Assembly (NCBI GenBank): GCA_900542265.1
Contig: UQML01000009.1
Location: 3,111-67,110, forward strand
Direction: 5' to 3'
From: an uncultured Eggerthella sp.
Lineage (GTDB): Bacteria > Actinomycetota > Coriobacteriia > Coriobacteriales > Eggerthellaceae
DNA length: 64,000 nucleotides
Shown here piece after piece: positions 53,067 to 61,900 of the stretch. Below the pieces are notes generated by a model. The model was given only the letters and a program-made list of their open reading frames with translations. It did not search any database and was not told the origin of the DNA. The position numbers and the translations under genes are program-made. Within the stretch, counting starts at the first letter, position 1; the number at the start of each line of letters is the position of its first letter.

Positions 53067-53618
53067 ATGGACAAAGCAGTTGCGCACAACAAAATAAAGA
53101 AGCCAAAAGGCGCGCGCATACAAAAGCGTAAGCTATCAAGGCATTCTAAAAGAGAATTAATTTCAGCTGATGGAAAACCCTATTCCAAATGGCAGCGCCG
53201 GACGCGTACTCTTTGCATTATTCTTCTTGTATATGCATCACTTGAAATAGCATCCGGCATTGTATTTGTTTGTTTGGGACAGTTTGCACAGTTCTATTTA
53301 AGTGATGTTGCTGGCGGCTTATCAATTACGCTTGATACGCTTATTTTTGGATGCTACAACTTGATTATGGCGTTATTAGGTTTGCATGGCGCAAAGAATC
53401 CTAAAAAGATTGGGATCTTTTTCTGGGCTGTTTTGATTGATGCGGTTTTAATGAGCTGGCAAGTTGCTTCAGATATCTCCGTTGGGCATTTAGAGATTTC
53501 ATCATCAATTACCTTTGCTATTTGTATGGCGTTTGCGGTGTGCGCTTGGAACGTGCGCGGGCAGACGGGATACTTCGACAACCATCCTATGCCTGAGAAC
53601 GAAAATGCAACCAAATAG
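53067..53618 (+). CDS. Small four-helix membrane protein of unknown function
   Basis: The 183-residue product begins with 45 very basic residues (KIKKPKGARIQKRKLSRHSK), then about four transmembrane helices (IILLVYASLEIASGIVFVCL; LIFGCYNLIMALLGLHG; IFFWAVLIDAVLMSWQV; SSITFAICMAFAVCAW) and a short hydrophilic tail. I do not recognise the family. GGLSI and the helix spacing recall the membrane part of the protein at 20910-22040. ATG 53067 is chosen because AGGTGA lies 11 nt upstream; a GTG five codons earlier is possible. It sits between two paralogous adhesin genes on the same strand and might assist their export or anchoring, which is only a guess. Confidence 0.65.
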   Translation: MDKAVAHNKIKKPKGARIQKRKLSRHSKRELISADGKPYSKWQRRTRTLCIILLVYASLEIASGIVFVCLGQFAQFYLSDVAGGLSITLDTLIFGCYNLIMALLGLHGAKNPKKIGIFFWAVLIDAVLMSWQVASDISVGHLEISSSITFAICMAFAVCAWNVRGQTGYFDNHPMPENENATK

Positions 53619-53670
53619 GTAAATAAGTGGAATAAAACACATCTTTTTTGTCATAAAATACTTATTTCGC

Positions 53671-53699
53671 TTTATCTCAAAGAAGCGCGTTGTTATGAT
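53671..53699 (+). promoter_or_regulatory. Promoter of adhesin 2
   Basis: TTTATC (53671-53676) and TATGAT (53694-53699) are 17 bp apart. Downstream, AAGCAGAG/CTCTGCTT (53724 and 53748) forms an 8-bp leader hairpin whose 3' arm contains TCTGCTTGAAAG, 21 nt before the ATG as in adhesin 1. Confidence 0.6.
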
Positions 53700-53769
53700 G
53701 AAGACTGACTTAAAATCGGGCTAAAGCAGAGCGCATGCATGGTTTGCCTCTGCTTGAAAGTAGGTCATC

Positions 53770-56700
53770 ATGCAACGCATTTTGAAGAAGAGTGCGTATA
53801 GCGCTCTCGCAATTATCCTGGCAGTGTCTCTTATGCTGCCGCTTAGCGGGATTAGCTTTCAGTCTGCTTGGGCAGATGAAGTGCAATCGCAAGCAGACCT
53901 GGCAGGTCAAGCAGACCCATCGCCATCTGATCAATCAGATACATTAACTATTAAGGCGGGAGCGGCTACGCCTATTGCTCCTGGTTCTAACACCTATGCA
54001 TTTCCACATTTGCAGGTGTTTTCGAATTCTCCTGACAGATTAATCAAATCAATTACGGTGCAGTTTACCTCAGCCATCACTACCGCAGATGAAGTAAATT
54101 TCACGCCATCGGGAAACTTTGTCATATGGGACGCAACAAAGCATGGCAATAAATCAGTTAATAATGCGCAAGGTGCTACACCAAGTGAGTGGGAAACTTA
54201 TCTACGCAACAATCTCACCATCACGTTATCGGACGCAACAACAACTAAGAGTTTGCGCATGATTGCAAGCTTTGATCCGGTAACACGTACCTTTGATTAC
54301 AACTCGCTTAATGGCCACTACTACGAGGTGGGTAAAACAGCTTCAGGAGCGGTGGATACCTCAAAGAGCTGGGATCAGGCATTGCGGGCGGCTGAGCAGC
54401 ATGAATATATGGGCATGAAAGGGTATTTGGTTACCATAACGAGTAGAGAAGAGCAGGATTTTGTTTTCTCGCTTGTGCATGCTGACACGTGGATGGGTGG
54501 TACGTGTGATGACACGTATACCATGCGTAGTTCTGCATGGGCTCAGAATTATCGCTATGGCGCGTCAGACTATCCTGACCGTTGGGCAGACGGTGCAACT
54601 TATCATGCGGGTGCCTATAGTCAGTACTATTGGGTGTCTGGTCCTGAAGCTGGCATCAAAATGGGCGAGTGCATGTCCAATGTTAATCGGAGGCCAGCCA
54701 CTGATCCCTTAACAGGTGAACCTATGTTTATGTTCTGGGCAAGCCCTCAGCCTGATGGATATAGTACGGGTGAGAAATGGATGCAGCTTGCGGTGACCTT
54801 AGGGACATCGGCTGGTGACACGCACGGCGAGTGGAACGATTTACCCATTGATTATGGTGCTGGAACGCTGAAATATGTTATCGAGTATGGCGATATGCCA
54901 GGTGATGTTGATGATGATAGCGGCTCAGGATCAGGGGATGCCAATGTTGATGTGTATGTAAAAGTTGACATTAATGTTGATCCAACTGGAAAGACTATTA
55001 CAACCGAGGCTGAAGATATAACCGTTGGAAACCCGCTTCGTATTCAAGAGAATGCCAACGGTGGTGACGTTGAGACCATCATTGGCAAGAAGGATGAGGG
55101 TAAGGTAGAACCCGCAACGATTACGCGTACGTTCTATCAGCTTAAAGAGGGAGGCAATCCAAAAGATCCGAGCTCATGGATAAAGCTTGATAGTGAACCA
55201 ACCCATGCAGGTACCTATAAAGTCGAGTCAAATGCCACGTATCAAACAGCATATACTAAAGACGATGGGACAACCCAAGAAGCAATTCCTTATACGCAAG
55301 GAAGCGCTACGTTCAAGATTAAGCCCAAGGCTCTTGATGTGACCAAACCAGCAACTTCGTCGGATCCGTCAAACCCTGATAGTACGCCTGATGCTACACA
55401 CGAGATAGAGATTAAAGACGTTGATCCTAATGACCCTACTAATCCTGACGGGGTGACACAGGTTGCTGCAGGTCGTACCTACACAAAGGTCTACGATGGT
55501 ACAACCAAGGGAGCGGCAGGATCGCTCAATATTTCTGATCTTGTTGTTCCCGGCGCTCAGGCTTATTTGTCATACGCTTCTGCAACGTACGAAAAGGCAG
55601 CAACGGGTAGTGGTGTGCAGCTTGTGTTGCATGGCGTGCAAGTTAAAGGACTTGATAGTGCTGACTATACCATTGCAGGGTTAACCTCCACCGGCGACTT
55701 GACCGTTGCAGGCTCAATTGTTCCGCGTGATCTGGTTATCTCATCGGCCTATACGCAAAACAACAAGCCAATTGTTTCTTGGATTGAAGGCATCGCTCTT
55801 GCGACTACGCCTGATCCGTCGGGACTCTTAGGCGGTCTTTATGCTAATAATGCGATTGCATACATAGAGGGCAGTGCGACCAAAACAGAAACCGTGGGCG
55901 ACATTACGTGGCCAGTGGAGTGGCCTGAAAATATGTTGGCGCCAGGTGATTCGCTTGATGCTGTTTTGGGTGATGTAACCTATGCGGCGACAACACGAGG
56001 CGGCCTTGTCTTGCAGCCAGCTAATCCTCAAAAGGGAACGTATACACTTGCCCCAAGCTTTGCAAAAGTTGAGCAAGCAAGCGATGGGGTTTACTACACG
56101 CAAGATGGCAATTATCGTGTGATATATAAGAACGCTGAGCTTGCCGTTGTGGACAGACCCGTCAATAACTTAACGCAAGATGAAAACGGCAATCCTGATC
56201 CTCTGACGATTACAGAAAAGATCAAGGATCCAGGAACTCCGCCCGTGACTAAAGACGACATTCAAAAGATAGTGGATGACGTATATGGTTCTGATTCGAG
56301 CAATCCAAGTGATCCTGATGATCCCAACGACCCCAATAAAGGATCGGTTCCTGAGGGTGTCGATCCTATCATCACCATCAAAAAGGGTGGCGTGGTAGTT
56401 GACGAGATTGATCCAACACGTCCTGGTGAATATGTGATTACGGTTGTCTATCCTGATCCTAAGGGCACAGATATTGAAGTTGATATCGAATATGTGATTG
56501 AGGGTAACCCATCGCCAGCTGATCCTAACACGCAAGTATTTAGCATCTCAACTAAGCTCAAGGGTGCGGTTGAGGGTGCAAGTATGAGTCCTTCACAAAC
56601 GGTCGGCAAGGGATCAACAGCTACGGTGTCGTGGCAACCTGGTCCCTATAGCTACGTGGCACTTGTTGAAATTGATGGCAAAGTCATGAGCGGCATTAAT

Positions 56701-58653
56701 ACGTTTGAGTTTACTAACATTGGTGCCGATCATACGGTTGAAGTAACCCTTGCGTCGCTTCCTGTGTTGGAGCCAAGTACGAGTAACGGTTTTTATACCA
56801 TCACAGTTAACCGCTATGGTGGTGCAAAGGGTGCTCTTGTAAGTCCTTCAATGGTGCTCAATCAAGGTGATTCTGGTCAGGTTACCTGGCAACCAGAACC
56901 TGGGTATGAGATCAAAAAGGTTATGGTTGATGGTGTGTCAATTGAGATCGATCCCACGCAGACAGGGAACTACACCTTTGATCAGGTGAATGCAAATCAT
57001 GTTGTCGATGTGGTTTATGGACCTGTTGGTGTAGAGCCAACATTATCGCAAGACGACTTACTTGTTACTACCAAGATTCAAGGTGGCCCCGGATCTATCA
57101 CGAGTGGATCAACTGTTGCGCGGGGTGACGACTATCATGTTGCATGGGAACCTGTGATTCAAACTACCACCGATCATCGTGATCCCAATTACGCGGTATA
57201 TGAGGTGGTGAAAGTAGAAGTCAATGGTGCCGAAGCGGCTGGTAAAGACGAGCGTGATATTGATCTTTCTAACATTAAAGAAGATAAAGAAGTTGTCGTT
57301 ACGGTAAAGCCGGTCATCTATAACGTTTCTATCGTGAAGTATGGCAACGGTATCGTGTCTCCGTCCCAAGCACGTTATAAGGGACAGGAATATGTTGGCA
57401 TTGTTGGTGAGCCTAACAGTGGAAGCCACATCTCTTATATATCAGTAGATGGACAAGAGGTCTTTAAGGAGTCAAATGCCGGAGGTGTTGTTAATTCGGA
57501 ATCTTCTAACTCGTTTGAAGCTAATGAACCCACTGAGGCTATCGGATCCACCGAGGCCGTTGAATCAACTGAAGCTCCCGAATCCACCGAGGCTGCTGAA
57601 TCAACTGAAGCTCCCGATACTCCCGACGCTCCCGAAGTGGAAGCATTAGCGCTTGAAGCACTTTCGACAGACGCTAATGCGGCGGTGAGTGAGCCAGTAT
57701 TTGAAGAGGAGCATGTTGATGTCAATCAAGCAAATGATCAGCATTTAAGTATGGGTATTGGCGGTATTGCTAACCATCATGTGGTGAAAGTCTACTTTGC
57801 AGAACAAGGGCAGACTGCTAATCCTGACAATACGGGTGACCGCACTATAACGGTTATCCCTGGTGTTGAAGGTGGTCCTGGAGAGGTTTCTGGAGGTGGT
57901 ATTGTTTCTATCACACCCGATAATCCCAACCCACCTCAGGTGACTTGGACGCTTCCTGAGGGCTATGACGCTAAAGAGGTTGTCATTAATGATGTGTCTT
58001 ACCCCGTTGACCCATCGACCCGAACGGTGAACATTGCTGATTTTGAAAAGAATCTCCAACCGGGCGAAGACTACACAGTAACGCTTGTGGTTGAAAAGCG
58101 CGCGCCAGGTGATGATGTGGTTCCGCAAGCGCGCGTGGGTGTTTCGGGTGACGAGCAGAATGACACCTTTATGATCGAAACCATTCTCAAGGGAGGCCCG
58201 GGTACAATCTCGGCATCAATGAATATTGAGAAGGGCAAGGATCATACGGTTACCTGGACTGCCGGCGAGATTAATGGCGTGAAGTATCGTGTAGCAAAAG
58301 TTCTTATCGATGGGGTTGAGCACCCTGAGTTGCTTGACGCATTTGAATACACCTTTGCTGACATCGACAAGGAGCACACTATTGAGGTAGTTCTTGAGCC
58401 TATTCCCGCAACACCGGCAGATAACTCACCTACTACAGGGTCTGATTCTTCTCAGGCAGATCAGCAAGACCCAGGTGATAGATCTTCCACTACCAAGACA
58501 GGAGATATGACGGGTACGGTTATTCTTGGTATTGCTGGAACTGGTTTGGTTGCTGTGGGTACGTTGCTTATTGCTCGCAGACGCATGCGCGCAGCAGACG
58601 CAACGGGCGCAGCAGACGCAGCGAGCGCAGTGGACGCGTTGTGGAAAGAATAA
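53770..58653 (+). CDS. Giant surface protein 2, paralogue of protein 1
   Basis: The 1627-residue protein has the same architecture as protein 1: a signal peptide cut at AWA-DE (residue 35), a C-type-lectin-like domain (about 173-375: GYLVTITSREEQDFVF, WMGGTCDD, YYWVSGPEAG), YTKVYDGTTKGAAG near 570, then six beta-rich repeats (about 920-1546) with the same motifs. The fourth repeat also contains a disordered insert, here a Glu/Ser/Thr/Pro array of STEAPE-like units. The C-terminus is TTKTGDMTG, a membrane helix, an Arg-rich stop, and then an unusual Ala/Asp tail (ADATGAADAASAVDA) encoded by a short DNA repeat. The signal peptide lacks the G run. Together with protein 1 it forms a tandem-duplicated adhesin pair. 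Confidence 0.85.
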   Translation: MQRILKKSAYSALAIILAVSLMLPLSGISFQSAWADEVQSQADLAGQADPSPSDQSDTLTIKAGAATPIAPGSNTYAFPHLQVFSNSPDRLIKSITVQFTSAITTADEVNFTPSGNFVIWDATKHGNKSVNNAQGATPSEWETYLRNNLTITLSDATTTKSLRMIASFDPVTRTFDYNSLNGHYYEVGKTASGAVDTSKSWDQALRAAEQHEYMGMKGYLVTITSREEQDFVFSLVHADTWMGGTCDDTYTMRSSAWAQNYRYGASDYPDRWADGATYHAGAYSQYYWVSGPEAGIKMGECMSNVNRRPATDPLTGEPMFMFWASPQPDGYSTGEKWMQLAVTLGTSAGDTHGEWNDLPIDYGAGTLKYVIEYGDMPGDVDDDSGSGSGDANVDVYVKVDINVDPTGKTITTEAEDITVGNPLRIQENANGGDVETIIGKKDEGKVEPATITRTFYQLKEGGNPKDPSSWIKLDSEPTHAGTYKVESNATYQTAYTKDDGTTQEAIPYTQGSATFKIKPKALDVTKPATSSDPSNPDSTPDATHEIEIKDVDPNDPTNPDGVTQVAAGRTYTKVYDGTTKGAAGSLNISDLVVPGAQAYLSYASATYEKAATGSGVQLVLHGVQVKGLDSADYTIAGLTSTGDLTVAGSIVPRDLVISSAYTQNNKPIVSWIEGIALATTPDPSGLLGGLYANNAIAYIEGSATKTETVGDITWPVEWPENMLAPGDSLDAVLGDVTYAATTRGGLVLQPANPQKGTYTLAPSFAKVEQASDGVYYTQDGNYRVIYKNAELAVVDRPVNNLTQDENGNPDPLTITEKIKDPGTPPVTKDDIQKIVDDVYGSDSSNPSDPDDPNDPNKGSVPEGVDPIITIKKGGVVVDEIDPTRPGEYVITVVYPDPKGTDIEVDIEYVIEGNPSPADPNTQVFSISTKLKGAVEGASMSPSQTVGKGSTATVSWQPGPYSYVALVEIDGKVMSGINTFEFTNIGADHTVEVTLASLPVLEPSTSNGFYTITVNRYGGAKGALVSPSMVLNQGDSGQVTWQPEPGYEIKKVMVDGVSIEIDPTQTGNYTFDQVNANHVVDVVYGPVGVEPTLSQDDLLVTTKIQGGPGSITSGSTVARGDDYHVAWEPVIQTTTDHRDPNYAVYEVVKVEVNGAEAAGKDERDIDLSNIKEDKEVVVTVKPVIYNVSIVKYGNGIVSPSQARYKGQEYVGIVGEPNSGSHISYISVDGQEVFKESNAGGVVNSESSNSFEANEPTEAIGSTEAVESTEAPESTEAAESTEAPDTPDAPEVEALALEALSTDANAAVSEPVFEEEHVDVNQANDQHLSMGIGGIANHHVVKVYFAEQGQTANPDNTGDRTITVIPGVEGGPGEVSGGGIVSITPDNPNPPQVTWTLPEGYDAKEVVINDVSYPVDPSTRTVNIADFEKNLQPGEDYTVTLVVEKRAPGDDVVPQARVGVSGDEQNDTFMIETILKGGPGTISASMNIEKGKDHTVTWTAGEINGVKYRVAKVLIDGVEHPELLDAFEYTFADIDKEHTIEVVLEPIPATPADNSPTTGSDSSQADQQDPGDRSSTTKTGDMTGTVILGIAGTGLVAVGTLLIARRRMRAADATGAADAASAVDALWKE
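57533..57645. repeat. In-frame repeat in adhesin 2 (STEAPE units)
   Basis: Degenerate 15-18-bp units encode repeated STEA(P/V/A)E-like segments within the insert of the fourth stalk repeat. The lengths are multiples of three. Protein 1 has an unrelated Ala/Ser/Asp-rich sequence at the same point. Confidence 0.7.
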
Positions 58654-58685
58654 AAACGCTACATTCAAGACTGTCGCCATAGAAC

Positions 58686-58730
58686 ATAAGTTACTAGGGC
58701 ATAAGTCGCTAATACATACGCTACTAGTCA
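58686..58730. repeat. Tandem array, 15-bp unit x3
   Basis: Three adjacent 15-bp units (ATAAGTTACTAGGGC, ATAAGTCGCTAATAC, ATACGCTACTAGTCA) lie between the adhesin 2 stop and its terminator. Confidence 0.7.
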
Positions 58731-58768
58731 AGGGATTGAGTCGATAAGCTTGATCCCTTGATTTATTT
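58728..58768 (+). terminator. Intrinsic terminator after adhesin 2
   Basis: TCAAGGGAT (58728-58736) and ATCCCTTGA (58753-58761) form a perfect 9-bp stem followed by TTTATTTT. Positions 58769-58982 contain the leader region of the third surface protein and no other gene. Confidence 0.85.
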
Positions 58769-58982
58769 TGGAGTGAATGGGGGCTATTCCAAGCAGTTCA
58801 GGCAAATTGCGATCAAACTGCGGTCAGAACAAATAAATAATTGAAAATAACGAAAAAGCATTGCTTTGGTTACAAAAAGATGACATGATAATCTCGCGAA
58901 ACTGTTTTATCGGGCATGGTGTGGCACCGCGAATCATGAAATCTCTCAATTGGGCTATACCATACAGTTGAAATGAGGGGTT

Positions 58983-61900
58983 ATGGCTATCATCAAAAAG
59001 GCAGTGTCTGTTCTTTTGACCTGTTGTCTTGCTTTGGCATTTTTGCCAGTTCTAACTCAGCCAGCATATGCAGCAGGAGGTAATTCCCCTGTAAAGCCTG
59101 AAGGCTATGTGCCTCCTCAGTATGAAGCAGAGCATATTAATATGAATGGCTATTATTCCGTTGCAGATGATGGGCAGATAATGGCTGAATTGGAGTGGAC
59201 TCGCCCTGTCGAAAATCCTTTACGTCCTGGCGAGGGTATGGCGGATCCAGGTCGTCCTTACACCTTCAAAATGTGGCAATCTAAGAAAAACGAAAATGGT
59301 GCTTGGAGTAATTGGGAAACGCGTTCTCCTGTTGATACCGATAAGCGCGATGGTCAAGTGCGGGTTTTAAACGTAGCACCTAATGCTGCATCTATGGAGT
59401 ATTTAAAAAAATGGATGGCGACGCCCGCTATTGATTTCGATGGGAGCCAAACAACAGTAGGTAAGGGCATTATACAAGTTACGCCTGTCTTGATAAGCGA
59501 CTACAATGCTAATCCTGATAAATACCTTAAGACAAATCCTGACACCGGGGAGTTAACTAACGAATACCAATATAGTGTCATCATGTTTGGAACCTTCGAT
59601 GCAAACGCAAGTCAGGATCTAACTGCAGCTTCGCGTGATGCAACCGAGCGCTTTCATAACGCTGGTGGTGGTTTGATGTTTGGCCACGATACGTTAACAT
59701 CGTATAGCGGTGTTGGAGCAAGAACTTATTTTAGCTTGTTTGCCAATCCTACCCATTTAAATATTACAACGAGGGATGAAGGAACAACGTATCTTTCTAC
59801 CTATGTAAAGGTTGTTGATACAGGGTTCTTGACCAGCAGACCCTGGAACCTTGAGGGAAAAACACTTAATATTCCTCAAACACATATGCTAGGACAAAAG
59901 CTTGGCGGATCTTACTCATCAGGTGCCTCAAAGCCACGTGTGTGGATGCAGTTTAGTAATTCTGCAGGGACACCGTTGGGTACTGCAATTACTCCAGGGC
60001 AAGATATAGCAACTGATAACTACTATCTTGCGACAAATGGCTCCATTGCTATGATTCAGACAGGGCATACAAGTGGTGGAGCAACAGAGGATGAGGCAAA
60101 AGTCTTTGCTAATACTTTGGTATATCTTGCGCAGTCAACTACTACAACTACGGCGCGTGATGCTTCCTTTATTGACGAGGCAAAACCTGTCGCTCCAAAT
60201 AAAACCGGTATAAGTAATCTCGCTATCCCTGAAGATGTTGATGCAACTACCTATGGAGCAACATTTGAAATGTCGGGTTCAAGTGATAAGGGAACTGACT
60301 ATGCCTATCGCATTCAAGGAGTCCCGCAAATCTCATTAGAGAACCCGGATATGTTCTATGAAGAAGTGTGGTCAACAACAGAGACTGATCCTAATAGTGA
60401 TGAAGTCTTTAAGATGACGGCATTGTCGGGGTTAAAAGGATATTATGTTAACGTCAGCAATAACCCCAACAGTGAAGCGCTCCCTGCAGCTGCAAAGAAT
60501 AACGATCATTTTGTAGCTGCTGCAACCGCATCTGAAAAAGCAGAGTATGAAGTTGATAACCTTACGATTGGTCAAAACTATTATGCTCACATTTATGCGG
60601 TTGATTATGCAGGTAATGTAAGCTCAGACTCTATTGTCCCCGTGCGAGTAACCACGCAAAAACTTAACTATCACTACAATGACGGAAGCGATGCGGATCA
60701 GGTTGTTGCACGCACGCTCTTAACTGATGAAAATAAAGCAGCAAGTTGGCCTAGTGATCCAACGCGAGAAGGCTATCGTTTTGATGGATGGTATAAGACC
60801 CCTGATTGTTCAGGCGAGGCTCTAACGCAAGAAACAGCTGTGTTTACTGATGCTGACAAGGATCAAGAAAAGGGCGAGGCACATCTGTATGCAAAATGGG
60901 TCAAGACGTGGAATGTGATTGTAAGCCAACGAGGTAAGGGAATAATTGAGGTAACCTCTGATTCGGGAACCAATCCCTTTGATGTCGGCAGCAATATTGA
61001 TGTGGCATGGAAGCCAGCTGAGGGATATCATGTCCAATCCGTGTGGGTTGATGATGTGATGATCACTGATTTTACGCCGGGGAAAACCACTATTACTGAT
61101 ATTCAGTCTGTTCGTTATGTTGTCGTTGAGTTTGCCAAAGATGATGAAGAGACCACTCCTCCCACAGAGCATATAAAGATTACGACATCTTTGTCAGGTG
61201 GCGGTGCGGCATCAAGCATCACGCCAACTAAAGCATTAGTGAAAAACAGTGCAGAAACCAACAACTATAAGGTCGAGTGGAGTGCTGCTCAAGGCTATAA
61301 GGTTTCAGGTATTAAAGTCGATGGGATTAATCGTCCTGATCTACTAGGCGGCAACTCCCTGATTTTTTCAAAGATTGAGCGCGACCATAGTGTAGAAGTT
61401 GTTATTGATCGTGATGGAACATCTTCAACTAATCATATGGTAACGACTCAGCTGGTGGGAGGACCTGCAACTTTGACCGGATCAGGGGATGTTGAGGCAG
61501 GCACTCCTCATGAAGTTGAGGCAACGGTTTCTGATACGCGAAATTATGAAGTCGAGTCTGTCGTTATTCTTGATGCTGCAGGCAACGATGTTACCAACCA
61601 ATATAAAGATCAGTTAGTTATTGCTGATGATAAATCAAGCGCTTCTCTTGCTCTGGATGCTGTCAACGCTGATCTTAATGTCATTGTGACGGTAAAACCA
61701 AAAGCGCAAGCAGGTACGGTTGCGCTTGGTGAAGACGAAATCACCAAGATTAATACTTCACGTACGGGTAAAGGAACTATCTCTCCTTCTTCAATTGTTA
61801 AGAAAGGTGATCAATACACGGTAAATTGGGAGGCTGAAGAGGGTTGGTCACTTCAAAGCCTAACGGTTGATGGTATTAATATTTACTATCCAGAAGCTCA

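Noticed and set aside
57449..57649. Reading frame in another frame of adhesin 2
   Set aside because: It is a shadow of the STEAPE repeat, Leu/Pro-rich only because of the repeat DNA.
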